Shown piece by piece: positions 15,017 to 24,400 of a stretch of DNA of 36,311 nucleotides. Numbering within the stretch: the first letter of the stretch is position 1; each line of letters begins with the position of its first letter. The translations under genes were made by a program, and so were the position numbers. The notes beneath the pieces were generated by a model. The model searched no databases, was not told the DNA's origin, and was given only the letters and a program-made list of their open reading frames with translations. The DNA is from Mycobacterium sp. E740 (GTDB taxonomy: Bacteria; Actinomycetota; Actinomycetes; Mycobacteriales; Mycobacteriaceae), in the NCBI RefSeq assembly GCF_001672895.1, contig NZ_LZKP01000092.1, positions 1-36,311 of the forward strand, in the 5' to 3' direction.

Positions 15017-16264
15017 ATGCCGATTCCGAACCTTCCGCCCGGCTTCGATTTCACCGATCCCGACATCTACGCCGAACGGCTTCCGGTCGAGGAACTCGCG
15101 GAGATGCGCAAGGTCGCGCCGATCTGGTGGAACGAGCAGACCAAGGGCAACCTCGCCTTCGGCGACGACGGCTTCTGGGTGGTGACCAAGCACAAGGACG
15201 TCAAGGAGATATCGCGGCGCAGCGACGTGTTCTCCAGCAACCAGAAGACGGCGTTGCCGCGGTACCGCGACGAGGCCGATCCGGCGTCGCTGGAGGGAGG
15301 CAAGGTCGTCCTGCTCAACCAGGATGCCCCGCATCACACGCACCTGCGCAAGATCGTCTCGCGCGCGTTCACCCCGCGTGCCGTCGAGTCGCTGCGCGAG
15401 GAACTTCGCGCGCGGGCGGCCAACATCGTCAAGGTCGCCGCCGCGGAAGGTTCCGGAGATTTCGTCGAAGAGGTCGCGTGCGAGTTGCCGCTGCAGGCGA
15501 TCGCCGGGCTGATGGGTGTGCCGCAGGAGGACCGCAAGAAGCTGTTCGACTGGTCGAACCAGATGGTCGGCGACCAGGATCCGGAGTACTCGCGCAACGA
15601 CCCGACCGCCGCTTCTGTCGAGCTGATCATGTACGGCATGCAGATGGCGGCCGAGCGGGGCAAGAATCCCGGCGACGACCTGGTCACCAAGTTGGTGCAG
15701 GCTGACGTCGAAGGACACAAGCTCACCGACGACGAGTTCGGATTCTTCGTCATCCTGTTGGCCGTGGCCGGGAACGAGACGACCCGCAACTCCATCACCC
15801 AGGGCATGATGGCGTTCACCGAATTCCCCGACCAGTGGGAGCTGTTCAAGAAGCAGCGTCCGCCGACGGCCGCCGATGAGATCGTGCGCTGGGCCACGCC
15901 GGTGACGTCGTTTCAGCGCACCGCGCTCGAAGACACCGAGCTGTCCGGCGTGAAGATCAAGAAGGGCGACCGGGTGGTGATGTTCTACCGTTCGGCCAAC
16001 TTCGATGAGGACGTGTTCGACGACCCGTACACGTTCAACATCCTGCGAGATCCCAACCCGCACGTGGGATTCGGCGGTACGGGTGCGCACTACTGCATCG
16101 GCGCAAACCTGGCGCGGATGACGATCGATCTGATCTTCAACGCGATCGCCGACGAGATGCCGAACCTACGTCCATTGGAGAAGCCCGAGCGGCTCCGGTC
16201 TGGCTGGCTCAACGGCATAAAGCACTGGCGAGTCGACTACGCCGGAGCCGGCACCTCGGCCTAA
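15017..16264 (+). CDS. cyp125: Cytochrome P450 CYP125 family, steroid C26/27-monooxygenase
   Basis: 415 aa. The N-terminus MPIPNLPPGFDFTDPDIYAER is almost the same as that of CYP125A1 (Rv3545c) as I recall it, and long identical stretches follow (PLQAIAGLMGVPQEDR, AVAGNETTRNSITQGMMAF, YRSANFDEDVF, GFGGTGAHYCIGANLARMT). P450 landmarks are the I-helix AGNETT at about 251, the K-helix EIVR at about 288, and the heme ligand Cys360 in FGGTGAHYCIG. CYP125 enzymes oxidise the side-chain terminal carbon of cholesterol or cholestenone, the first step of side-chain breakdown. The gene is not beside fadA5 or other members of the main cholesterol cluster, so it may be an extra copy like CYP125A4 of M. 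smegmatis. Its stop overlaps that of the convergent LuxR gene. A degenerate partial copy lies at 21028-21374. Confidence 0.93.
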   Translation: MPIPNLPPGFDFTDPDIYAERLPVEELAEMRKVAPIWWNEQTKGNLAFGDDGFWVVTKHKDVKEISRRSDVFSSNQKTALPRYRDEADPASLEGGKVVLLNQDAPHHTHLRKIVSRAFTPRAVESLREELRARAANIVKVAAAEGSGDFVEEVACELPLQAIAGLMGVPQEDRKKLFDWSNQMVGDQDPEYSRNDPTAASVELIMYGMQMAAERGKNPGDDLVTKLVQADVEGHKLTDDEFGFFVILLAVAGNETTRNSITQGMMAFTEFPDQWELFKKQRPPTAADEIVRWATPVTSFQRTALEDTELSGVKIKKGDRVVMFYRSANFDEDVFDDPYTFNILRDPNPHVGFGGTGAHYCIGANLARMTIDLIFNAIADEMPNLRPLEKPERLRSGWLNGIKHWRVDYAGAGTSA

Positions 16265-19200
16265 AGCGGCGCTTGTCGCATCGCCATCTGCGCGAGCTGC
16301 ACTCGCGAGGTGACTCCCAGCTTCGAGAAGACGTGGCTGAGGTGTGCCTGCACCGTTCGTGGTGAAACGAAGAGACGCTCGGCGATGTCCTTGTTGGACA
16401 GGCCTTCACCGGCAAGCCGTACAACGTTGAGTTCGGCTGGAGTCAGTGATTCCCAACCGATGTCGGCACGCTTGCGTGCACCGCGACGGCGTTGCGCGTA
16501 GGCGATCGCCTCTCGGGTGGAAAGCGCTGCGCCTTGCGACCAGGCTTGCTCGAACTCCTTGTCGCCCAGGGCGTCACGCATGGCGATGAGTCCGACTTCG
16601 TAAGCATCTTCGTAGATCTTCAAGCGCACATACCCTGTCGACCCGCGTGCGGAATCCGCGGCGCCGAGCAAGCGCGTCGCTGCCGTCGGATCTCCCTTGG
16701 CTGCTGCGAGCACTGACAGGCACTCGAGCAGTTCGGGCACGACGATCAATCCGTTGAGGTCGACCGCCATGGTCAACGATTCATAAGCATCGCGCTCGGC
16801 CTGGACCATGTCGTGCTGGGCGATCGCAATTCCTGCACGAGTCGCCAGCGCCATCATCCGATGCATTCCGCGGGCCACCTCGATCGCAGCGTCGGCCCAA
16901 CGTCTCGCGGTCTCCAGATCGCCGCGCGCGAGCGCAACCTGCGCGAGGGGGATGACGTTGACTGCGGTCAACTCGGGTTGGACGCTCATCAATTCCCACG
17001 CCTCTTCGGCAGCTTGCGCGGCTCCGTCGACATCACCCGCGGATAGTCGGGCGACCGCCAACGAGGCATATCCAAAGCCCTGATTGAACCCTCCGAAGTC
17101 TGCCGCCGCCTCCACTGCCGCCAGCCCCGCGGTCACAGCCGCCTCCGAATCGCCGAGGCGGGCAAGCATGTGGCCCAGACTGACAAGGCCGCCCCCCTGC
17201 CAAACCGTGTCGTGCGCATTCTCAGCTTCCGCCACCACATCGCGGAACCCGGCGACGGCTCCCCCGAGGTCGCCCCGCATGCACTGCGTCATTGCGATCG
17301 ACCATCGGCACATCCGTGAGCTGTAACCGTCACCGATCGAGTCGGCGACCTCACGGCCCTCTTCTGCCGCCTTGCCGGCCGCGATCGGGTCACCGCCGCC
17401 GGTGATGCAGGCGTACGCCCGCCATGCGAGCACCTGGCTCAGTCGCCACTTGTCGTCGAGCGCGCGGGCGAGATCGAGCGCCTCGGCGAAGTACGCGTCT
17501 GCGGCTGTGACATCGAAGGCGTGGATGCCCGCGCAAGCCGTGAGCGCCCGCAGCACCAATACCGAGTCGTCCAGTTCGCGGGCGATCGCAAGGGCTTCGA
17601 GCGCCTCGTCGACCTTGAGGCTGTTTTGCACGGCCTCGAGCGAGGCTCTGTCGGCCAATGCTGCGGCGCGAACTGCGGGCGACACGTCGACGTTCACCGC
17701 CCCGACATCCGGTAGTGCGGCGTCGAACCACGCCGCACCCTCCTGCACACGGCCGCGGGTGAGCCACAACGGCTGCAGCGCAGATGCGAGCTTGAGTGCG
17801 ATTGCGGTGTCGGCGTTTTCGCAACTCCACGCGAACGCGGCCCGCAGGTTGTCCATCTCGAGTTCGGCTTGTTCGATCTGCCGCAGATAGTCGGAACGGC
17901 CGGGGGCGTTCAATACCGCGGTCATCGCGGTGTAATGGTCGCGGTGGCGGGTCCGTACAACGCCGGCCTCGCCCGATTCGCCGAGCTTCTCCGACGCATA
18001 CTGACGAACAGTTTCCAGCATCCGGTAACGCGTGCCGAACGGGCTGTCGTCCGCAATGATGAGCGACTTGTCGATGAGCAGTGTGAGTTGATCGAGGGTC
18101 TGATAGCGCTCGACGTCGGTGTCGCCGCAGACGGACTGGGCGGCGTCGAGGTCGAACCCGCCCATGAACACCGACGCCCGCCGGAACAGGGTCCGCTCCG
18201 AGTCGGTGAGCAAGGCATGCGACCAGTCCACCGACGCCCGCAGCGTCTGTTGGCGGCGCACGGCTTTTCGCGCACCGCCCGTCAGGAGTCGGAACCGGTC
18301 GTGCAGGCTGTCGAGAATCTGCGGCAGCGACAGCGCCCGAACCCGAGCGGCCGCGAGCTCGATCGCCAGTGGTATGCCGTCCAGACGCCGGCAGATCTCG
18401 GTGACTGTCGCTGAGTTGTCGTGGGTGACGGTGAAATCCGGCCGAACGTGCCGGGCGCGGTCGGTGAACAACGCGATCGCCTCGTCGGTCAACGAAAGGG
18501 ACGGCACCTGCCAGGCGATCTCCCCCTCGACTCGAAACGGTTCACGACTGGTTGCCAGCAGGATCACCGCTGGACACGCTGCCAGGAGGTCGACGGCCAG
18601 CGCAGCGCACGCGTCGATCAGGTGCTCGCAGTTGTCCAGCACCATCAGCATGTGTCGGCCGGCGATCACCCGCGTGAGCGTGTCCATCGTGGACCGCCCC
18701 GCTTGGTCGGGCAGGCCAAGCGCCCGCGTCACCGCCACCGGAACGACGTCAGGTTCGGTGATGGGTGCAAGATCGACGTACCAAACGCCGTCGCCGAACG
18801 AGCTGTGCATCCGGGCGGCGACCTGCATTGCCAGGCGCGTCTTACCGACACCGCCTGCCCCCGTCAGTGTCACCAACCGGTTATCCGAAACGGCGCGCCG
18901 CACCGATTCGATCTCTGCGCCTCGTCCGACGAAGCTGGTCAGCGGTGCCGGAAAGTGCTGTGTCGCAGTGCTGTTGGGCGCACGTAGCGGCGGGAAATCG
19001 CTGCGCAGGTCCGCATGACTCAGCTGCACCACGCGCTCGGGCCGCGGGAAGTCCCGCAACGAGTGTGAGCCCAGGTCGACTATCCATGTGCCAGGAGGCA
19101 GCGCATCGATGAGCAGGTCGTGCGTCGTCGCCGACAGCACCGTTTGGCCGCCGTGCGCCAGGTCGCGTAGCCGTGCAGCGCGATTGATGGTGGGTCCGAT

Positions 19201-19611
19201 GTAGTTTGCCTCGTCGCGGAGTTGCACCTCACCGGTGTGGATTCCGATCCGCAGGCTGATCGGCGACAGCGGCGCCAGTTGCAACTGCAGGGCGCACGCG
19301 GCGGCGTCACTGGCGCGAGCGAAGGCGATCACGAAGCTGTCCCCTTCGCCTTGCTCGACCGGGCGCACCCCATTGTGTGCGGGAACTATGTCAGCGAGGG
19401 TTCGGTCGAGCCGTGCGATGGCCGCGCTCATGTCGTCCGGCCGCGTCTGCCACAGCCGCGTCGAGCCTTCGACGTCCGCGAGCAGCAGCGTCACCGTTCC
19501 TGTCGGCAGCACACTCACGCCAAGGTCGCTCCCGTTCAACGGCGGCGTATCCGCACGTCGGCCGGTCTCGGGCATGCTGACCAGCATGCGGCCGCCACCG
19601 CCGGCGAACAT
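16261..19611 (-). CDS. Class III adenylyl cyclase / NB-ARC-type ATPase / TPR / LuxR regulator (Rv0386-like)
   Basis: 1116 aa from the ATG at 19611; ATGs at 19587 and 19575 are equally plausible, and none has a strong Shine-Dalgarno. Domains: class III nucleotide cyclase at about 36-200, with metal Asp46 (LLADVEGST) and Asp91 (GEGDSF), and the transition-state pair Asn143/Arg147 (TINRAARL). A P-loop ATPase follows, with GAGGVGKT at 251-258 and the Walker B-like MLMVLDNCEHL, then GGIPLAI-type RLDGIPLAIELAAAR. A TPR-like helical region covers about 560-1010. A LuxR/GerE helix-turn-helix lies at about 1055-1112 (LTPAELNVVRLAGEGLSNKDIAERLFVS). The substrate-specifying residues are Gln87 and Asn136 instead of Lys and Asp, the same Q/N pair and the same 49-residue spacing as in Rv0386 of M. 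tuberculosis. It probably links nucleotide signalling to transcription. Targets are unknown. Confidence 0.9.
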   Translation of the reverse strand: MFAGGGGRMLVSMPETGRRADTPPLNGSDLGVSVLPTGTVTLLLADVEGSTRLWQTRPDDMSAAIARLDRTLADIVPAHNGVRPVEQGEGDSFVIAFARASDAAACALQLQLAPLSPISLRIGIHTGEVQLRDEANYIGPTINRAARLRDLAHGGQTVLSATTHDLLIDALPPGTWIVDLGSHSLRDFPRPERVVQLSHADLRSDFPPLRAPNSTATQHFPAPLTSFVGRGAEIESVRRAVSDNRLVTLTGAGGVGKTRLAMQVAARMHSSFGDGVWYVDLAPITEPDVVPVAVTRALGLPDQAGRSTMDTLTRVIAGRHMLMVLDNCEHLIDACAALAVDLLAACPAVILLATSREPFRVEGEIAWQVPSLSLTDEAIALFTDRARHVRPDFTVTHDNSATVTEICRRLDGIPLAIELAAARVRALSLPQILDSLHDRFRLLTGGARKAVRRQQTLRASVDWSHALLTDSERTLFRRASVFMGGFDLDAAQSVCGDTDVERYQTLDQLTLLIDKSLIIADDSPFGTRYRMLETVRQYASEKLGESGEAGVVRTRHRDHYTAMTAVLNAPGRSDYLRQIEQAELEMDNLRAAFAWSCENADTAIALKLASALQPLWLTRGRVQEGAAWFDAALPDVGAVNVDVSPAVRAAALADRASLEAVQNSLKVDEALEALAIARELDDSVLVLRALTACAGIHAFDVTAADAYFAEALDLARALDDKWRLSQVLAWRAYACITGGGDPIAAGKAAEEGREVADSIGDGYSSRMCRWSIAMTQCMRGDLGGAVAGFRDVVAEAENAHDTVWQGGGLVSLGHMLARLGDSEAAVTAGLAAVEAAADFGGFNQGFGYASLAVARLSAGDVDGAAQAAEEAWELMSVQPELTAVNVIPLAQVALARGDLETARRWADAAIEVARGMHRMMALATRAGIAIAQHDMVQAERDAYESLTMAVDLNGLIVVPELLECLSVLAAAKGDPTAATRLLGAADSARGSTGYVRLKIYEDAYEVGLIAMRDALGDKEFEQAWSQGAALSTREAIAYAQRRRGARKRADIGWESLTPAELNVVRLAGEGLSNKDIAERLFVSPRTVQAHLSHVFSKLGVTSRVQLAQMAMRQAPL

Positions 19612-19727
19612 CCGCCAAATGGCCTAGATAATCCTGCGACAGCGCATCGCTGCTTTTAGGTGCTTTGGCGAATGCTCTCCGCCGCGACGAATCCCAGAGT
19701 TGGTTCATCCGACTCGAGGAGGTTCCG

Positions 19728-20927
19728 ATGATGAGCATCGCCGACAGCCATCCCGCGATCGACGCCCACTTCACCACCGGCGTCCTGCACGGGCACTACG
19801 ACAGCAGATTCGAGGACGTCGTCGCCGCACTGGCCGAAGAGGTCAGCAGCGGCGGTGAACTCGGCGCCGCCATCGCCATCGACATCGGCGGCGAACTCGT
19901 CGTCGATGTCTGGGGCGGATATGCGGACGAGGCCAAGTCGCGCCCGTGGTCGAAGGACACGATCGTCAACGTCTTCTCGAGCACCAAGAACGTGACCGCT
20001 CTGGCCGCGTTGATACTGGTCGACCGTGGACTGATCGATCCATTCGCTTCCGTCGCGACGTACTGGCCGGAGTTCGCCGCCAACGGAAAGCAGGACATCG
20101 AAGTGCGGCACATCCTGAGTCACACGTCGGGGGTATCCGGGTGGGAGATGCCGTTCACGCTCGAAGACATCTACGACTGGGAGAAGTCGACCGCGCAACT
20201 CGCCGCCCAGGCTCCGTGGTGGCCGCCAGGAACCGCCTCGGGCTATCACGTGATGACGACCGGACACCTCATCGGTGAGGTCGTTCGCCGGGTCGCCGGC
20301 AAGTCGCTGAAACAGTTTGTGCGCGAAGAGATCGCCGAGCCGCTCGGGGCCGACTTCCAGATCGGTGCACGGGATCAAGACACCGCCCGCATCGCCGAGC
20401 TGATCCCTGCTCCCCCGCTCGACGTGCCGCTCGATGCGGTGCCTGAGGACCATCCGATGCGCAAGACGTTCGCTGTCACACCGCCCACTTCGGACGGGGC
20501 GCTGACGGCGATGACGACCGGGTGGCGGCACGCGGACATCGGGTCTGCCAACGGCCACGGGAACGCTCGGTCACTCGTCCGCGCGCTGTCGCCGGTTTCG
20601 TTGGGCGGCATCGTAAACGGCACCCAGTTGTTGAGACCCGAAACCATCGACCTGATTTTCGCGGAGCAGGCCAACGGCATCGATCTGGTGCTGTTCATGC
20701 CGTCGCGATGGGGCATCGGCTACGCGCTGCCCTGCCCCGAGGCGGTACCTGACATCCCCGACGGAAGGATCTGCTACTGGGGCGGTTGGGGTGGCTCGAT
20801 GGCAGTCATGGACACCGACCGCCGCATGACCTTCGCGTACGTGATGAACAAAATGGGCCAAGTGACCCCGGCCGGTACCGAGCGGACGCAGAAATACACG
20901 AGGCTGATCTACCAAGCACTCGGCTAG
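19728..20927 (+). CDS. Beta-lactamase-fold esterase (class C/EstB/LipE-like serine hydrolase)
   Basis: 399 aa. ATG at 19728 preceded by GAGGAGG (19716-19722), which decides the start. The serine beta-lactamase/DD-peptidase fold is shown by VNVFSSTKNVTALAAL with the SxxK motif SSTK (about 87-90), a Tyr-containing second motif in GYHVMTTGHLIGEVV (about 180-194), and GWGGSMAVMD near the C-terminus in place of the KTG motif. There is no signal peptide, which argues against peptidoglycan or beta-lactam as substrate and for an intracellular esterase such as LipE (Rv3775). Cleavage of short or sterol esters is possible. It is divergent from the LuxR regulator, with about 116 bases between them, and may be one of its targets. 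A remnant of another gene overlaps its stop on the opposite strand. Confidence 0.85.
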   Translation: MMSIADSHPAIDAHFTTGVLHGHYDSRFEDVVAALAEEVSSGGELGAAIAIDIGGELVVDVWGGYADEAKSRPWSKDTIVNVFSSTKNVTALAALILVDRGLIDPFASVATYWPEFAANGKQDIEVRHILSHTSGVSGWEMPFTLEDIYDWEKSTAQLAAQAPWWPPGTASGYHVMTTGHLIGEVVRRVAGKSLKQFVREEIAEPLGADFQIGARDQDTARIAELIPAPPLDVPLDAVPEDHPMRKTFAVTPPTSDGALTAMTTGWRHADIGSANGHGNARSLVRALSPVSLGGIVNGTQLLRPETIDLIFAEQANGIDLVLFMPSRWGIGYALPCPEAVPDIPDGRICYWGGWGGSMAVMDTDRRMTFAYVMNKMGQVTPAGTERTQKYTRLIYQALG

Positions 20928-20956
20928 TAATCGACTAGCGATCGCCAATACTCCTC
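20924..20956 (-). pseudogene. Remnant of the 3' end of a small membrane-protein gene
   Basis: Read on the minus strand, this stretch encodes EEYWRSLVDY followed by a stop. The intact small membrane protein at 25162-25452 ends in EEFWRSIIDY and a stop. Of 33 bases, 26 are the same and the reading frame is kept. Upstream the similarity stops and no start codon or membrane segments are found. It overlaps the stop codon of the esterase gene. It is either a decayed paralogue or a copied end left by a rearrangement. Confidence 0.5.
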
Positions 20957-21027
20957 GGACGGCCGACTGCTGACGTTCCTGTCCACACTGATGACCTTCG
21001 GCACCGCGCTCGGCGGAACGACCGCGG

Positions 21028-21374
21028 ACGTCTTTTCTGCGCACCGCGTTGGACACCGAGCTCTCCGGTGTGAAGATCAAGAAGGGCGACCGGGTCGTGA
21101 TGTTCTGCCGCTCGGCCAATTTCGACGAGGACGTCTTCGACGACCCGTACACGTTCAACATCCTGCGAGATCCCAACCCGCAGGTGGGTTTTGGCGGCAC
21201 TGGCGCGCACTACTGCATCGTACGAACCTGGCGAGGATGACAATCGATCTGATCTTCAACGCGATCGCCGACGAGATGCCGAATCTACGCCCATTGGAAA
21301 AGCCCGAGCGGCTCCGGGTGAGCTGGCTCAATGGCATCAAGCACTGGCGCGTCGACTACGCCGGTGCGGGGTAG
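21028..21374 (+). pseudogene. Truncated, frameshifted copy of cyp125 (3' portion)
   Basis: From 21028 the DNA follows the intact cyp125 from about 15904 to its end. It encodes LSGVKIKKGDRVVMF, RSANFDEDVF, and GFGGTGAHYCI with the heme-binding cysteine. It then loses one base (GCATCGGCGCAAACC became GCATCGTACGAACC at about 21217-21230), which creates a premature stop at 21238-21240. The original frame resumes one register over and reads NLARMTIDLIFNAIADEMPN to the end, YAGAG and a stop at 21372-21374. A three-base loss near 21050 is in frame. About the first 290 residues of the P450 are missing, including the I-helix, so no enzyme can be made. Near-identity over much of the segment points to a fairly recent duplication. 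Confidence 0.92.
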
Positions 21375-21417
21375 AACGACTGGTCTGGGCGCTGAGACCG
21401 CCGACGATTCGGTCGGC

Positions 21418-24400
21418 TCAAACGGCGACCACCAAGACGGTGTCATCGAGGGTGTTGGTGACGTAGATGCGCGTTCCGTCGGGGCTGACGGCTACGCCGT
21501 CCGGCGAATTCCCAACTGCGATGGTGGTCAATACGGTGTTGGTCGCAGTGTCGATCACTGCCACGGTTCCGGTGTTGCCGCTGGTGACATAGGCGCGCGT
21601 GCCGTCGGAACTGATAGCGACGTCGTGGGCGCTGTCGACGCTGATCTGTGTCAGCAACTCGTTTGTTGTGGTATCGAAAACCTTCACCAGACCGACTTGA
21701 GAACTCACAGCGTAGACGCGAGTGCCGTCCGGTGTCACCGCTACTCCCTCGTCGCCTCCATTGGGGATCGAGGCAATAGCGGTCTCAGTGGTTGTGTCAA
21801 TAATCGCCAGTTGGCGGGGGCCGGGAGGTCCGATGAACCCACCGACGTCGGTGGTGACGTATGCCCGGGTTCCGTCCGGGCTGAAGGCGATCGAGTGACC
21901 ACTTGTCGAATCGACCGTAAACGGGATTACGCCGGTCGACGTGTTGCTTCCCGTGTCGATGACTTCCACGGCACTTTTGACCGATGGTCCCGAGGAGGCG
22001 ACGCCGACGTATGCATAGCTCCCGTCGGGGCTCACCGCTACTCCGATCGGAAACTCACCGGTCAATGGAATCGTGGTGACAACGCTGTTGTCTGTCGTGT
22101 CGATCACCGTCACGGTGTGGTCGAAGAAGTTGGTCACGTACGCCCGAGAGCCGTCCGGGGTGACTGCCACGCTTCGCGGACCTTCACCGACCGGAATTGT
22201 CGCGACCACCGCGCGCGTCGTGGTGTCGATCACCGACACACTGTCACTGCCCTCGTTGGCGACGTAGGCCCGCGAGCCGTCAGGGCTGATGGTCACTGAC
22301 TCCGGGTAGTCGCCCACTGGGGTCGGCGATTCCGCGGGGATGCGGGTGGTGTTGACGACGGTGATGGTGTCGGCATTGGCGTTAGCCACGTAGAGGCGCT
22401 TGTCGTTGGGACTGAGAGCCAACCCGAATCCGCCGGATGGGGTCACCGATCCAACTCGGAGCGTGGTGATCCGGGCGTTGGTGGCAGTGTCGAAAGCCGA
22501 TACCGCACCGATCCCGTTGGTGACGTACAGCCGTGTCCCGTCGTCGCTGACCGCCACCCCGACGGGCACGGCGATGCCGTCCGTGATCGTGGTGAGCACT
22601 GTGTTCGTGGCCGTGTCGATCACCGACACGCTGTTGGAGGTGGTGTTCACCGTGTAGACACGGTCCCCGCCGGGACTGATTGCCAGACCGACCGGGCCGT
22701 CACCCACGCCGGGAATGCTGGTGACCACGCTATTGGTGGAGGTGTCGATCACCGCCACCGTGTTGTTGTCGAGTGTGACGTACGCACGAGTGCCGTCAGG
22801 ATGCACCACTACGGAGCCTGGGGCGGCACCAAGGTCGGGGATAGTGGTCAATACGGTGTTGTCGGCGGTGTTGATCACGGAAACAGTGCCGCTGCCGGCG
22901 TTGGTGACATAGGCGCGAGTGCCATCCGGAGTGAAGGCTACTGCGCCCGGGGCGACGCCGACGTCGATCGTTGTCAACTCAGTGTTGGTCGAAGTGTCGA
23001 TCACCGAGACCTTGCCGGCGCTGGTGCCGTCGCCCAGGTTGGTGACATATGCCCGGGTGCCGTCTGGACTGACCGCCACCCCATACGGGATGCCTCCGAC
23101 GCCGATCGTCGTCAACTCGGTGTTGGTCGACGTGTCGATCACTGAGACGGTGCCGTTCCCCGTCGAGTCGCCTGCGTTGGTGACGTAGGCCCGCTTACCG
23201 TCCGGGCTGACCGCCACGAAGAACGGTTGATCGCCCACACTGACCGTGCTGACCAACGGCGCCTCCGGTGTGACGGTGATCATCACGGTGGCGGTGTTGC
23301 TGTCGACCGCGCCGTCGTTGACTTTGTAGGTAAATGAATCCGGGCCGTTGAAGTCGGCGTTCGGGGTGTAGGTGAAGGTGCCGTTGTCGTTGAGGTGGAA
23401 GCTCGCCGCGTTGGCGGGTCCGCTGACCAGGACAGCCTTCTTGGTGTCGTCGTCGGCGTCGGTGTCGTTGGCCAGCACCCCTCCGGCGTCCACAGTCAAC
23501 GGTGTGTTGTCTTCCTCGATGCTGTAAGCGTCGCTGTTTGCGACAGGTGGATGGTTAGGGGTGACGGTGACCGTCACCTTGCCTCTTGCGGTGGCGGTTC
23601 CGTCGCTGACTACGTACCTGAAGGTGTCAGTGCCGATGAAGGAGGCTTTGGGGGTGTAGGTGAATGAGCCGTCGGGGTTGAGTGTGACGGTGCCGTTCTT
23701 CACTTTGCCCGCCAGCGCCGCTGTCAGTGGGTCGAGGTCGGCGTCGCTGTCGTTGGCCAACACTCCCGGGCCGGCCACTGTCAGCGCCTTACCCGCGGTG
23801 GTGTAGCTATCAGCACCGGCGACCGGTTTGATGTTCTTCGGCGGCTTGACTTTCGTGGCCGCGGCTGCGCTTCCTTTAGCGGCCGTCAGCGAGGCGAGCG
23901 GCTCGCTCACTGTCTGTGTTGGCAACGTGGTTTCCAGTAGTTTCACCTCAGCGGTTTCCTCGCTGAGGCCATGTTGGGTCTGGCGACGCGCCCATGCCAA
24001 TGCGGCCAACAACGCCGGCGAGTCAGTCGGCACGCCGGGAGCACCCGGCAACGCGAAGGGTGCTAACGCCGTGGCGAGGAGGCTGCCGACTGCGACAAAA
24101 GTCGAATCAACGATCACCGGTCGCGGCGCACTGGCAAACGACACCTCCGGCTCCGAACTTGAGGACAGTGGCGACGTATTCCTGGCGACCTGACCGCGAT
24201 CCGACCACGGCGTGTCCACCGCAGTCTCGGTCGGCTCGCTTCTCAGCGACACAAGCGTGGTGGTCGCTTCGGAGGCCCTCTTGGGCGGCTCGCTGGGCTC
24301 CGCCTTCTTCGCCACGGCCGCCTGCGGTACAACCGGCGCAGACTTGGTCTTTTTGTTCGAATGTCGGCTGCTTGGGGGCGTGCCCTCGGGGATAGTCAAC

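Noticed and set aside
21421..23262. The repeated GTGTCGATCACC-like DNA in this region as a CRISPR or other DNA repeat array
   Set aside because: The periodicity is that of the 44-residue YVTN protein repeats, with many silent changes and no separate spacers.
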